A DNA stretch of 50,380 nt from an uncultured Rhodobacterales bacterium (GCA_903873585.1 CAIQOV010000010.1:1-50380), one strand, 5' to 3'; positions 34,707-44,115 are shown, counted from the stretch's first letter. Made by a program: numbers and translations. The notes: generated from the sequence alone by a model not told the origin.

Positions 34707-37700
34707 TGCGCTTTAACCTGTCAGACTGGGCGCTGCGCCATAAGTCGATGATCTGGTATCTGATGCTTGTTTCGGTCGTTGCAGGGGCCTTTGCCTATAC
34801 ACAAATGGGCCGCGAGGAAGACCCCTCTTTCACTGTCAAAACCATGATCATCCAAGCCGCCCTTCCGGGGGCCACGGCGCAAGAAACCGTCACCCAAGTC
34901 ACCGAGCGCATCGAAAAGAAGCTGCAAGAGCTTGAGAACCTGAAATTCACCCGCTCGGAAACCGCGCCCGGTGTGGCAACGGTTTATGTGGAACTGACCG
35001 CCGAAACCAAAGCCCCCGCCGTGGCGGCCACATGGCAGCGCGTGCGCAATATGATGGGCGACATCAGCCACGACTTTCCTAAAGAGTTCAAAGGCTTCGC
35101 CTTTAACGACAACTTCGGCGATGTCTTTGGCAATATCTACGCCTTCACCTATGACGGCTTCACCCCATCCGAGGCGAAGCGTTGGGCCGAAACCGTGCAA
35201 GACGCCGTGTTGCAACTGGGCGATACGGGCAAGGCTGATCTGGTCGGCACGCAAGACCCTGTGATCTATCTGGAGTTTTCCGCCCGCAAGCTGGCCTCGC
35301 TGGGCTTAGATGCGGCGGCGGTGCTGAACACCCTGTCCAGCCAGAACGCCATTGTGCCGTCTGGCGTGATCCGCACGGCGGGCGAAAAGGTGACGGTGCG
35401 GGTGTCGGGCAGCTTTACGGGGGCCAAGGAACTGGCGGCCACCACATTGCGGGTGGGTGATACGTTCTTTGTCTTGTCTGATGTGGCAACGGTGACGGCG
35501 GGCTATGTAGACCCCGCCAAGGCGCTGTATCGCTACAACGGCAAACCCGCCATCGCGCTGATCGTGGGGATGCGGGCCGGTGCGAATATTTTGCACTTCG
35601 GGGCAGCTTTGGACCATGTGATGGAACAGATGGCCCCGACCCTGCCCGTTGGCATTGACCTGCACAAAGTGGCCGATCAACCCACCGTGGTGGAAGAATC
35701 GGTCAACCACTTCTTGCGCGCTTTGGTCGAGGCGGTGGTGATCGTTCTGGGCGTCAGCTTTGTATCGCTTGGCGTGCGGGCGGGCTTGGTGGTGACCATG
35801 ACGATCCCCTTGGTTCTGGCCCTGACCTTTGTGGTGCTGGATATGATGGGCATCACCCTTCAGCGCATTTCGCTGGGTGCCTTGATCATCGCCTTGGGGC
35901 TGTTGGTGGATGACGCGATGATCTCGATTGAAACCATGATCTCACGGCTGGAAGTGGGCGAAAGCCTGCAAAAGGCGGCGAGTGCGGCGTGGTCGTCGAT
36001 CGCCTTTCCCATGCTGACAGGCACTTTGGTGACGATGGCAGGGTTTATTCCGATTGGCCTGAACACCTCTTCGGCGGGGGAATATACGATCTCGCTGTTT
36101 TATGTGATCGTGATCGCGCTGCTGTTGTCTTGGGTTGTTGCGGTGCTGTTCGCGCCGATCTTGGGCTATACTTTCCTGCCCAAAACCATGAAACACCACG
36201 CCGCCGAACCGGGCTGGGTGCGCCGCGTTTTCCACGCGCTGTTGCGCGGGGTGATGCGGGCAAAGTGGCTGACCGTGGCGGTGACGGTGGCGATGTTTGC
36301 AGGCTCGCTTTACGGGCTGCGCTTTGTGGAAAGCCAGTTCTTCCCCACATCTGACCGGCCTGAGCTGATCATCGACATCACCCTGCGCAAGAACGCCAGC
36401 TTTCAAGCCACGGATGACGTGATGACCAATCTGGACACATGGCTGACCACCCGCAAAGAGGCGTCTTATTGGAGCACCTATGTCGGCCGCCCCGCCCCGC
36501 GCTTTATCTTGGCGTTTGACTCCGTCACCCCGTCTGACAATTTCGGCCAAATCGTCGTGATGACGCCCGATTTGGCGGCGCGTGATTCTTTGAAGGCGGC
36601 GGTCGGCGATTATGCCAAAACCCTGCCGGGGGTCGATCTTTACGCGAAGTTTCTGGAACTGGGGCCGCCGGTTGGCAAGCCGGTGCAGTACCGCCTGTCA
36701 GGGCCTGATGTGAACAAGGTCAGCGATCTGGGCCGCGACCTGTCAGCCGTGCTGGCCAGCGATGCGCGGTTGGGCATGATTACCCAAAATTACAACGAAC
36801 CCGCCCGTGTCGCGCGCGTGGTGTTAGACCAAGACAAGCTGCGCCAATTGGGTGTCACGCAAACCGATGTGGCGCAGGCGTTGTATACGTTGTTTGACGG
36901 CGTGACTGTCACCGAACTGCGCGATGGCAAAACGCTGATCGACGTGGTGGCGCGGGGCAGTGCGGGGGATAGGTCATCCATCACCTCGTTGCAGAACCTG
37001 CAATTGGGCAATGCGGCGGGGCAACCCATCCCGCTCACCTCTTTCGCCAGTCTGGAATGGACGCTGGAACAACCCCTGATCCAGCAACGCAACCGCGTGC
37101 CAACCGTGACGGTGAAAGCCGCCGTGGTGACCAAAGACCAACCCGCCACCATCACCAAAGACCTGCAACCCGCGATTGACGCTTTCGCCGCCACCCTGCC
37201 GCAAGGCTATAGCATCGAGGTGGCAGGCTCTGCCGAAAGCAGTGCCGAAAGCCAAGCGCCGATCATCGCGGTCGTGCCGATCATGCTGTTGATTATGGTC
37301 ACACTTGTCATGGCCCAAATGCAAAGCTTCCGGCGCAGCTTTATCGTGCTGGCGGTAGCCCCCTTGGGGATGATCGGCGTGGTGGGGGCTTTGCTTTTAT
37401 CCGGCGCGCCTTTGGGGTTTGTGGCCATTCTGGGCGTGCTGGCCTTGGTGGGCATTTTGATTCGCAATTCGATCATCTTGGTGCACGAGATTGAAGAACT
37501 GCGCCATAAAGGCTTGGCGGTGTGGAATGCGGTGTTTGACGCCACCGACAGCCGTGCCCGCCCGATCTTGCTAACGGCGGCCGCGGCCAGCTTGGCGCTG
37601 ATCCCGATCTCACGGCAAGTGTTCTGGGGGCCGATGGCCTATGCGATGATCGGCGGCATTATTGTGGGCACTTTGCTGACCTTGCTGTTCGTGCCCGCGC

Positions 37701-37735
37701 TCTATTGCTTGGTGTTTGGGGTGAAGCGGCCCTAG
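34706..37735 (+). CDS. RND efflux transporter, inner-membrane pump subunit
   Basis: AcrB-superfamily proton antiporter of 1009 aa. N-terminal TM1 (KSMIWYLMLVSVVAGAFAYTQMGREEDPSF), two large periplasmic domains, and the transmembrane bundles around 330-480 and 860-1000 with GLLVDDAMISIETMISRLE (proton-relay Asp pair), and GILIRNSIILVHEIEE in the second half. It is closer to the GREEDP group of shorter RND pumps than to classical drug pump AcrB; substrate unknown. No outer-membrane channel gene is in the operon, so a TolC-type protein encoded elsewhere is presumably used. Confidence 0.92.
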   Translation: MRFNLSDWALRHKSMIWYLMLVSVVAGAFAYTQMGREEDPSFTVKTMIIQAALPGATAQETVTQVTERIEKKLQELENLKFTRSETAPGVATVYVELTAETKAPAVAATWQRVRNMMGDISHDFPKEFKGFAFNDNFGDVFGNIYAFTYDGFTPSEAKRWAETVQDAVLQLGDTGKADLVGTQDPVIYLEFSARKLASLGLDAAAVLNTLSSQNAIVPSGVIRTAGEKVTVRVSGSFTGAKELAATTLRVGDTFFVLSDVATVTAGYVDPAKALYRYNGKPAIALIVGMRAGANILHFGAALDHVMEQMAPTLPVGIDLHKVADQPTVVEESVNHFLRALVEAVVIVLGVSFVSLGVRAGLVVTMTIPLVLALTFVVLDMMGITLQRISLGALIIALGLLVDDAMISIETMISRLEVGESLQKAASAAWSSIAFPMLTGTLVTMAGFIPIGLNTSSAGEYTISLFYVIVIALLLSWVVAVLFAPILGYTFLPKTMKHHAAEPGWVRRVFHALLRGVMRAKWLTVAVTVAMFAGSLYGLRFVESQFFPTSDRPELIIDITLRKNASFQATDDVMTNLDTWLTTRKEASYWSTYVGRPAPRFILAFDSVTPSDNFGQIVVMTPDLAARDSLKAAVGDYAKTLPGVDLYAKFLELGPPVGKPVQYRLSGPDVNKVSDLGRDLSAVLASDARLGMITQNYNEPARVARVVLDQDKLRQLGVTQTDVAQALYTLFDGVTVTELRDGKTLIDVVARGSAGDRSSITSLQNLQLGNAAGQPIPLTSFASLEWTLEQPLIQQRNRVPTVTVKAAVVTKDQPATITKDLQPAIDAFAATLPQGYSIEVAGSAESSAESQAPIIAVVPIMLLIMVTLVMAQMQSFRRSFIVLAVAPLGMIGVVGALLLSGAPLGFVAILGVLALVGILIRNSIILVHEIEELRHKGLAVWNAVFDATDSRARPILLTAAAASLALIPISRQVFWGPMAYAMIGGIIVGTLLTLLFVPALYCLVFGVKRP

Positions 37736-37765
37736 GTCGGTGCCGCTTCCCCCCAACGCCATCCC

Positions 37766-40105
37766 TTAGCCCAATATCGCGTCAACACTTGGCAGGGTGT
37801 GACGTGCCGCGCGCCATTCGGCGGGTTTTAGCAGATGCTGGATCAACCGCTGTTCCAGCGTCTTATACACCTCTTGCATGATTGGGTCGTTGGTTAGCCC
37901 TGTGGTGGAAGGCTTGGCCATAGTCATCGCGGCATTTGCCTCAAAGAAGGTGAATTTGCCGTCTGCGACTCCGATGTCTGCACCGAAAAAGTCCAAAGGC
38001 ACCCGCGCCCCGATCTCATCGAGCATGGATTTAAAGGCGCTGTTGTCCAAAAGGGCATCGACGTTGCGTTTGATGCTGGCATGGCGTTCTGGCGTTAGCG
38101 ATCCGACCGTGCCAGTGATCAGCCAATCCGGTTCATCGCGAAAGGCGCGAATGGCCCACTCACCGCCAACAAAGCTGGCGCGCACCTTGCAAAAGCGCCC
38201 GTTGGCAGAGCGGGTGTCATGAAACTGCGTCATGAAATGCCATTTGCCATAGCCATTTGACAAGGCCAACCGCGCCCAATCTTGCGGCCCGTCAATCTTG
38301 TGCAAACCCTGACCGGTTTGCGAGCCTTCGGGGCGCACCAGAACCGGATAGGCAAAGCCGTGGGCGGCAAAGGTGGCGGCAAAGCTGTCGGGGCTGTCGG
38401 CCTTAAAGCGCACGCAGCGCGGCACGGTCAGGTTTTGCACGCCCTGCAAAAGCTGCGCCATCAGATCGCGGCGTGACATGGCAACAGCGCGAGGGTGGTT
38501 GAAAATCGGGCTGGTCGCACCGAAAGCCTGATCCAGACTGCGCAGGGCTTTGCGATATTCGTCGGCGTCGGCGCAAAAGTTCACCACCCACGCCACATTG
38601 TCATGCGTGACCGGTTTGGTCGGTGGAAACCAAACCGTGCGGGCCACTTCTTCCATCCGTTTCATCAGACGGTCGGGCAGGATCATCGTGTTGGGCACAT
38701 GAAATTGCGGCGTACCACTATCGCCCACCGTTGTGGTGATCTGCCCATTGTCGGGAATGGCGCAAAAGATAAGGCCCTTGCGGGTTTCAGAAACAGAGGA
38801 GATCACGGTGCGTCCTTGCAACAAAGGTGTCGGGGGCAGGCGGGGTGTAAAGGCGACGGGAAGGCTTTTGTAGCCGGAAACGAAGTTCGACCGCAGGCGA
38901 ACAGGGTCGCCCGCAACATGGATATCGGGCAGATGATCCAGAAGTTCCGTCAAGATCAAGGCCACCTCGGCCTCGCTATAGCGCCAGCCAAGGCAGTGGT
39001 GCGCCCCTGCGCTAAAGGCCAAATGCGCCGGGCAGCCACCGGCTTGAAAACGATCAACCCGGAATTTGTCGGCGTCAGGCCAAATGGCGGTGTCGCGGTT
39101 GGCGGCTTCGAACCAGACCACGACTTTATCACCAGCGGCAATCTTTTGCCCACCCAGAACCGTGTCGACCACTGCCGTGCGGCGAAAATGCTTTACAGGG
39201 CTAGACCAGCGCAGAATTTCTTTGACAGCAGAGGGGATCAACTGGCGGTTCTGGCGAAGTTTTTCAAATTCGTCTGGGTGATTGCTCAGCGTTATCAGCA
39301 TGGTAGATAGGGCGTGCTGCGTGGTTTCGATGGTTGCGACCAGAAAGATCCCCACATTGGCCAGTACTGTGGCATCATCAATCGGCGCGCTTTCGAACGT
39401 TACCTGCCTTAGACGGCGCAAAATGCCATCTTGGCCAGAGGCTGCATCCCGATCAAGCAGGGCCAGAAAGTAGCGGTCAAATTCCTCCATTTGAAGGCGG
39501 CGTTCGGCGGGGGGCAGTTGCAGATCGGGGTCGTCATCGCCCATCATGATCTTGACCCACTCGGCCAGCATGCTGCCGTCACTTGCCGGAACATCCAGCA
39601 TGTCGGTCAACAGGCCTACGGTGAAGGGCAAGGCCACCTCGGCCACGAAATCGGCCCGCCCTTTGGGCGCAATCGCGCCAATCAGGCTGGATGCGCGCGC
39701 GCGCAAACGCGGCATGGCGCGGTGCACGGCATCGGCTTCAAACAGACTGCGCATAGAGCGGCGAAACTCGGTGTGGTCGGGCGCATCCATGCTAAGGAAC
39801 AAGGGGCGCGGGTTGGCGCTGACGTCTTGCGCATCAAAGATCCGAAAGCCGCCGCGACGAAAATCTGACGAGAAGATGGCAGGGTTTTTCACCACCTCTG
39901 ACACCAGATCATAGTCTAGAACTGACCAGAACCCGCGCCCGTCCACCTCGGCGTTCCATTGCACCGGCGCGTCTTGCCGTAGCTTTTGGTAAATGGCCGC
40001 AAGATCGCCGCGCAAATGCAGGTCGGGGTCTTTCAGGTCAGTGGCAAGGTCACGGTTCGCCACTGATCTGCGGCGCAGGGTTGAAGGGGCGTTCTCGTCA
40101 ACCAT
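37766..40105 (-). CDS. Cytochrome P450 fused to an ATP-grasp domain
   Basis: 779 aa with two enzymes in one chain. Residues about 20-420 are a cytochrome P450: SMDAPDHTEFRR (105-116), I-helix ATIETT (257-262), EILR (296-299), and the haem loop FSAGAHHCLG with ligand Cys371. After a proline-rich linker (about 420-440), residues about 441-765 form an ATP-grasp-like domain: HPRAVAMSRRDLMAQLL (537-553), the ATP-loop-like YPVLVRPEGSQTGQGL (586-601) and the metal-site FFEANAA (720-726; E722, N724). There is no reductase domain. ATG 40105 overlaps the upstream gene's stop by 8 bases. The predicted chemistry is oxidation plus ATP-dependent ligation or phosphorylation; the substrate is unknown. Confidence 0.88.
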   Translation of the reverse strand: MVDENAPSTLRRRSVANRDLATDLKDPDLHLRGDLAAIYQKLRQDAPVQWNAEVDGRGFWSVLDYDLVSEVVKNPAIFSSDFRRGGFRIFDAQDVSANPRPLFLSMDAPDHTEFRRSMRSLFEADAVHRAMPRLRARASSLIGAIAPKGRADFVAEVALPFTVGLLTDMLDVPASDGSMLAEWVKIMMGDDDPDLQLPPAERRLQMEEFDRYFLALLDRDAASGQDGILRRLRQVTFESAPIDDATVLANVGIFLVATIETTQHALSTMLITLSNHPDEFEKLRQNRQLIPSAVKEILRWSSPVKHFRRTAVVDTVLGGQKIAAGDKVVVWFEAANRDTAIWPDADKFRVDRFQAGGCPAHLAFSAGAHHCLGWRYSEAEVALILTELLDHLPDIHVAGDPVRLRSNFVSGYKSLPVAFTPRLPPTPLLQGRTVISSVSETRKGLIFCAIPDNGQITTTVGDSGTPQFHVPNTMILPDRLMKRMEEVARTVWFPPTKPVTHDNVAWVVNFCADADEYRKALRSLDQAFGATSPIFNHPRAVAMSRRDLMAQLLQGVQNLTVPRCVRFKADSPDSFAATFAAHGFAYPVLVRPEGSQTGQGLHKIDGPQDWARLALSNGYGKWHFMTQFHDTRSANGRFCKVRASFVGGEWAIRAFRDEPDWLITGTVGSLTPERHASIKRNVDALLDNSAFKSMLDEIGARVPLDFFGADIGVADGKFTFFEANAAMTMAKPSTTGLTNDPIMQEVYKTLEQRLIQHLLKPAEWRAARHTLPSVDAILG

Positions 40106-40685
40106 GGCTTGGCTCCTGTGGAAGGGCAAACAGGCTGACGGTGCCGTAACTTGCCCCGTCCAAGCCAAAGCGCAGGGTGACCAATGGCCCACGGGTGCGC
40201 AAGATTTCCAGCGACAGGATGCGCCCTGCTAAGGCGTCGGGCAAGGGCCAGCGCGTCAACCCAAGGGCCGCGACCTGCCAGCGCCGTCCGGGGTAGACCG
40301 AAGCACCGCCGCAGCGGATGATGGCGATCAACTGATCCCAAAAGCCCACACCGTTGACCAGCGGGCACAAGAACTGCCCGTCACGCAGCACGGCAGAGGA
40401 GATAAACTCTTCCTCGGCCACCTCTTGCAGCACTTGCAGCGAGCCAACCTGCGGGTCGGGCACAAAAACCCAAGTTTGCGGCCCAGAGGGGGCGGAAAGT
40501 TTCAGCTCTGCCAAGATGTCGTCGTTTGCGAAACTGTCGGCTTGCCGCCAATATCCGGCCTGCGTGATCAGCTTGCGAAACCTGACTTCGAACGAGGTGG
40601 CTGTGGGCGGTACGGGGGCCACGGCCAGCATATCGGCGGCACGAAGATAGCTGCGCGATCCGCGTGTGAAGTTGACGGTGGTCAT
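40098..40685 (-). CDS. Protein of unknown function in the P450 cassette
   Basis: 195 aa from the ATG at 40685 (MTTVNFTRGSRSYLRAADM), with GAGG seven bases upstream. Mixed alpha/beta, no signal peptide, no membrane segments; it contains RFRKLITQAGYWRQADSF, QTWVFVPDPQVGSLQVLQEVAEEEFISS and two beta-rich C-terminal stretches (GRILSLEILRTRGPLVTLRFGLDGASYGTVSLFALPQ). I do not recognise a family. It follows the GNAT-like gene by 2 bp and overlaps the P450-ATP-grasp gene by 8, so it is an integral part of the operon. Confidence 0.7.
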   Translation of the reverse strand: MTTVNFTRGSRSYLRAADMLAVAPVPPTATSFEVRFRKLITQAGYWRQADSFANDDILAELKLSAPSGPQTWVFVPDPQVGSLQVLQEVAEEEFISSAVLRDGQFLCPLVNGVGFWDQLIAIIRCGGASVYPGRRWQVAALGLTRWPLPDALAGRILSLEILRTRGPLVTLRFGLDGASYGTVSLFALPQEPSHG

Positions 40686-40687
40686 GG

Positions 40688-41389
40688 TCAAACCTCGCTC
40701 AGGGTTGTGCCAAGATGGCCAAAGGCCGCAACAAAGGGAAAGAAGGCCAAAACATGATCCTCGCCGCTGCGGCGCAGGCCGGTCGCGGCCCAGCCCTGCG
40801 CAAACAAGTGGCGCTGTGCGTCAAGGTCGCCAACCGGCACGTCGGTGCCCGCCCCCTCGGCGCGCTTGCCTTGTACCCAAACCCCGCCATAGCCCACATA
40901 ATTCATAGAGGTCGCATCGCGACGCGTGCCCACCAGCACACCGCCGCTGCGCAACACATTGGCCACCGACGCCAGATTGGCCGTGTCGATCAAGCCCACC
41001 ACATGCGCGCCGCCCTTTGTCGTCTCTATCTGCCCGCGCAGGGCCAGCATGCGCGCCATGATCAACCGACCGCTGATCTGCGGGGCAATCGCTGACCCCA
41101 TGCCTTCAAATGCCGTCCCTGAGGCAAAGCCAAAGGCGCGGCTTAACGGATGGTCTGCCGCCATCAGCCGCGAAAACGAATAGCCCTGCAATTGCCCGCC
41201 CACAAAGGCCCCCACCGCCACACCCGGTGTTTGGCCTGCCAAGACCTGCGCAAAGTCTGCGGGCTGGCGTTGGGCCAAAAACCCGTGCGGGGTGGCTGCC
41301 TGAACCTGCCGATACAGCGCCCACACGGCATCGGCGTGATCCGGCCCTAGGGCCACAATCGTGCTGTCTTTGTCGCCAAGCGCTGTCAT
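40688..41389 (-). CDS. GNAT-like acyltransferase
   Basis: 233 aa. The N-terminal part reads VALGPDHADAVWALYRQVQAATPHGF, and the centre AIAPQISGRLIMARMLALRGQIETTKGGAHVVGLIDTANLASVANVLRSGGVLVGTR follows the GNAT motif A/B pattern (acetyl-CoA loop, then the N-x-x-S helix). The glycine loop is not classical, so acetyl-CoA use is probable but not certain. It overlaps the TPR-sulfotransferase gene by 4 bases (ATGA) and is followed by the unknown 195-aa gene. Confidence 0.65.
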   Translation of the reverse strand: MTALGDKDSTIVALGPDHADAVWALYRQVQAATPHGFLAQRQPADFAQVLAGQTPGVAVGAFVGGQLQGYSFSRLMAADHPLSRAFGFASGTAFEGMGSAIAPQISGRLIMARMLALRGQIETTKGGAHVVGLIDTANLASVANVLRSGGVLVGTRRDATSMNYVGYGGVWVQGKRAEGAGTDVPVGDLDAQRHLFAQGWAATGLRRSGEDHVLAFFPFVAAFGHLGTTLSEV

Positions 41390-43473
41390 GACGCTTGCAC
41401 CAATGGCCCCAGCGTTTGCAGCAACGGGGTTAGGTGGCGTTCATACTTGCGCCACTTCTGGACCGAGGTGGTGTAAACCGCCTCACGCACCTGCGTTACA
41501 CTGGCCGTGCGCACGCGGCGCTTTTGATCTTGAAAGCGCAGGCAGGCATCTGTCCATTCCAGCCCGCAGGCGGCCAGCATCTTGCGGGCGTTGCCTTCGG
41601 TATCATCGACAAGATCTTCGTAGCGCACATGGTGGATCGCATCGCTTGGCAAAACCTGCGCCCAATGGTCCATCACGCGCTGATAGGCGCGGTAGTAGCG
41701 GCCCAGTTCGACCAGATCATAGCTGTGGTATTGGCTGCGATCAAACAGGCGGGTGAAGTTTGACAGGCAGGTATCAACCGGATCTCGCATAACATGGATG
41801 ATGCGGGCATTCGGCAATAAGGCGTGGATCAGACCCGCATATTGAAAATTGCAGGGCATTTTGTCGGTAAAGTGCGGATGCGTGGCGGTGTTTTCAGCAC
41901 TGGCGGAAAGATAAGCGACAAAGCGGCGCGCCACTTCGGCGGGAGCCCCCTTGATCAGGCCATGCACGGGGGGCGATGTGTCAGTGGCCATCATGGGCAG
42001 CAAGCGGGGCAGGAAGGGCAACTCTCCTGCGCCGACCACATCAGGGTGGCTGGCCAGAATGGATTCGGTCATCGTCGTGCCAGAGCGCGGCATCCCGATC
42101 ACAAAAATCGCACGCTGATCGGGCAGCGCTTCGCCGCGCAGCCGGTCAAGTGCGCTGCGGTCAAAGGTTGCGATCACCTGATCAATCGCCGCATCATAGG
42201 CGTCAGCGCTATACTTGACCTTGGCGCGCTTTAGCGCCGCCCCCTGCGCAAAGGCGGCAAAAGCGGCGTCATAGCGCCCCAGATCGTCGTAGCATTTGCC
42301 CAAGGCATATAGCATGGCACAGGCTTTATCGGGCAAAACATTGCCCATCTGAGCGATGTGCTGTTCTAGCTCTGCCAAGTCAGGATCTTCGGGCTTGACC
42401 TTGCGCAGTTTCAATTCGGCCAGCAAAGCGCCGACAAAGTCGGGCTTGGCCAAACGCGCTGCGGCAAAGTCAGCGTTGGCGGCGTCGGTGTCGCCCATTT
42501 CCATCGCCAAATGCCCACGCGCGATCAGCGCGCCGATGCCCTTCGGCTCCATCGCAATCGCGCGGTCAAACAAGGCCCGTGCTGTGTCGATGCGGCCTAG
42601 ATCAGCCTCGCATTGGCCCACCTGATACAGGGCGGCGGCACTGTTTGGGTCAAGCTCTTGCGCGCGCTTGGCTTCGAGCAAGCTAAGCTCGGACTGGTTT
42701 TTCTTATACAACACCTCTGCCAGCCCCAAATGGGATGCGGCAACACCCGGTTTAAGCACCATGGCGGTGCGAAAGCCGATTTCGGCAGGGTCAAGATTGT
42801 CGAGCGCCAGCCAAGCCCGTGCCATAGCGCGGTGCCATTCGGGGTTGTTGCGGCATTGCGCTTCGCGCGGGCGCAACAGGTCAAGCGCCTCTTGCGGCTT
42901 TTCGCGGTCAACCAAGACGGTGGCCAGATTGCACAGGCCCTCGGTATAGGTCGCGTCGGCGGCCACGGCACGGCGGTAAAAGGTTTCCGACAGGGCCAGA
43001 TCTTCGCGCTTCAAAGCGATGCTGCCAAGATTGTTCAAAGCGCGCGCGGCGTTAGGGTCGACAGCGATGGCGCGCAACTGAGAGGCTTCGGCCTCGTCGT
43101 AGTTCTTTTGGTCATATAGGGCGATGCCCAGATTACAATGCGCAGCCACCAAGCCGGGTGCATGCAGCGCCGCGCGTCGCCCGCAGGCCACGGCCTGATC
43201 CAACTGCCCGCTCTGCCGCAACATTTCGCACAGGTTTGACAAGTATAGCCCATTGCGCGGCGCAAGGGTTGACGCGCGGCGCAGCGCTTTGATGGCCCCG
43301 TCCACATCCGCTTTGTGATGCAAGACGATGGCCATCAGATGATGCGCCGCGTGGGCGCGCGGTTCGGCCTTTAGAATGGCAAGCGCGAACTTCGCCGTGG
43401 CGGCATAATCTCCCCGCGCCTGCGCTGCATATGCCTCTTTCAGGGCTTGGGCCAACGAAAGCTGCACGTTCAT
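41386..43473 (-). CDS. TPR-repeat sulfotransferase
   Basis: 695 aa. Residues about 1-420 are tetratricopeptide repeats, about ten of them (GDYAATAKFALAILKAEP, KNYDEAEASQLRAIAVDP, GRIDTARALFDRAIAMEP and others). Residues 450-690 are a PAPS-dependent sulfotransferase with the 5'-phosphosulfate loop VIGMPRSGTTMTESIL (PRSGTT 462-467) and the 3'-phosphate motif VMRDPVDTCLSNF (R563, S571), similar to tyrosylprotein sulfotransferases. The TPR part would bind a protein partner or substrate. It starts 42 bp after the IalB-family gene and is the first gene of the overlapping four-gene cassette. Sulfation target unknown. Confidence 0.88.
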   Translation of the reverse strand: MNVQLSLAQALKEAYAAQARGDYAATAKFALAILKAEPRAHAAHHLMAIVLHHKADVDGAIKALRRASTLAPRNGLYLSNLCEMLRQSGQLDQAVACGRRAALHAPGLVAAHCNLGIALYDQKNYDEAEASQLRAIAVDPNAARALNNLGSIALKREDLALSETFYRRAVAADATYTEGLCNLATVLVDREKPQEALDLLRPREAQCRNNPEWHRAMARAWLALDNLDPAEIGFRTAMVLKPGVAASHLGLAEVLYKKNQSELSLLEAKRAQELDPNSAAALYQVGQCEADLGRIDTARALFDRAIAMEPKGIGALIARGHLAMEMGDTDAANADFAAARLAKPDFVGALLAELKLRKVKPEDPDLAELEQHIAQMGNVLPDKACAMLYALGKCYDDLGRYDAAFAAFAQGAALKRAKVKYSADAYDAAIDQVIATFDRSALDRLRGEALPDQRAIFVIGMPRSGTTMTESILASHPDVVGAGELPFLPRLLPMMATDTSPPVHGLIKGAPAEVARRFVAYLSASAENTATHPHFTDKMPCNFQYAGLIHALLPNARIIHVMRDPVDTCLSNFTRLFDRSQYHSYDLVELGRYYRAYQRVMDHWAQVLPSDAIHHVRYEDLVDDTEGNARKMLAACGLEWTDACLRFQDQKRRVRTASVTQVREAVYTTSVQKWRKYERHLTPLLQTLGPLVQAS

Positions 43474-43515
43474 CGCTACATTCCTGTCAGGCGTGGAGAG
43501 GCAAGGCCAGTGGCC

Positions 43516-44013
43516 TCACCAAGCAGCGGCGGTCAAGGCGTCGTTGAGACCTTCCAGCTTCATGCCCGCGGTGACGGTCTTGCCGGCAATGTCAAATTGC
43601 AGCGACAAGTCGGTGCCCGCCCGCAACGCCACCACGGTGGCATCGTCAAGTTCCATCGAGGCGACACAGCCCTTGGCAAAGCAAGCGCGCAGCGGCACGT
43701 CAATCGGGTCAGCGCCGTCAACCGATGTCTTGACGCCGGCTTGGATGTTCAAGCCCAAGGGCAACATGGCCGACATCATAAAGGGCGCATCCGCCTTGGG
43801 GCGCGAAATGCGCAGGTCAACCACGACACGCTTTTTGTCCGACGACATAACGGTCGTTCCAAAAGCGCAAAGCGTTTTGTCTTGGCCCACAGCGTTGCAC
43901 TGAAACACCCAACCGCCAAAGGCTTGGCCAACTTGCAGGTCGGCCGTTTGGGCACTTGCTGCACCTGCTGATGCCGCTGCCAGCACAAAAGCCAAAGCAA
44001 ACTTGCTGATCAT
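43516..44013 (-). CDS. Invasion-associated locus B (IalB) family secreted protein
   Basis: 165 aa with a signal peptide (MISKFALAFVLAAASAGAASAQ, cleavage after ASA) and an IalB-like body: VGQAFGGWVFQCNAVGQDKTLCAF, RVVVDLRISR, the central MLPLGLNIQAGVKTSVDG and VPLRACFAKGCVASMELD. Two cysteine pairs probably form disulfides in the periplasm. Many alphaproteobacteria have several such proteins; the molecular role is unclear. AAGGA precedes the ATG. It lies between the autotransporter and the sulfotransferase cassette on the same strand. Confidence 0.85.
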   Translation of the reverse strand: MISKFALAFVLAAASAGAASAQTADLQVGQAFGGWVFQCNAVGQDKTLCAFGTTVMSSDKKRVVVDLRISRPKADAPFMMSAMLPLGLNIQAGVKTSVDGADPIDVPLRACFAKGCVASMELDDATVVALRAGTDLSLQFDIAGKTVTAGMKLEGLNDALTAAAW

Positions 44014-44063
44014 TGTCTTAGTCCTTTTCGTGCGGAGCAGCCAAGCGGCCCCGAATTTATGAT

Positions 44064-44092
44064 AAACGGCCCCCCGATGCGGGAGGCCGTTT
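44064..44092 (-). terminator. Hairpin downstream of the autotransporter
   Basis: AAACGGCC (44064-44071) pairs with GGCCGTTT (44085-44092), and further inner pairing is possible (CCCG/CGGG). It lies 24 bp beyond the autotransporter stop and 50 bp before the IalB gene, so it probably limits read-through from the autotransporter. Confidence 0.6.
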
Positions 44093-44115
44093 CAACCTTC
44101 AACCAACGCGCCAGA

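Noticed and set aside
37766-43473. Classical NRPS/PKS or lanthipeptide cluster
   Set aside because: No carrier protein, condensation, ketosynthase or LanB/LanM-like domains and no convincing short precursor peptide could be found around the cassette.
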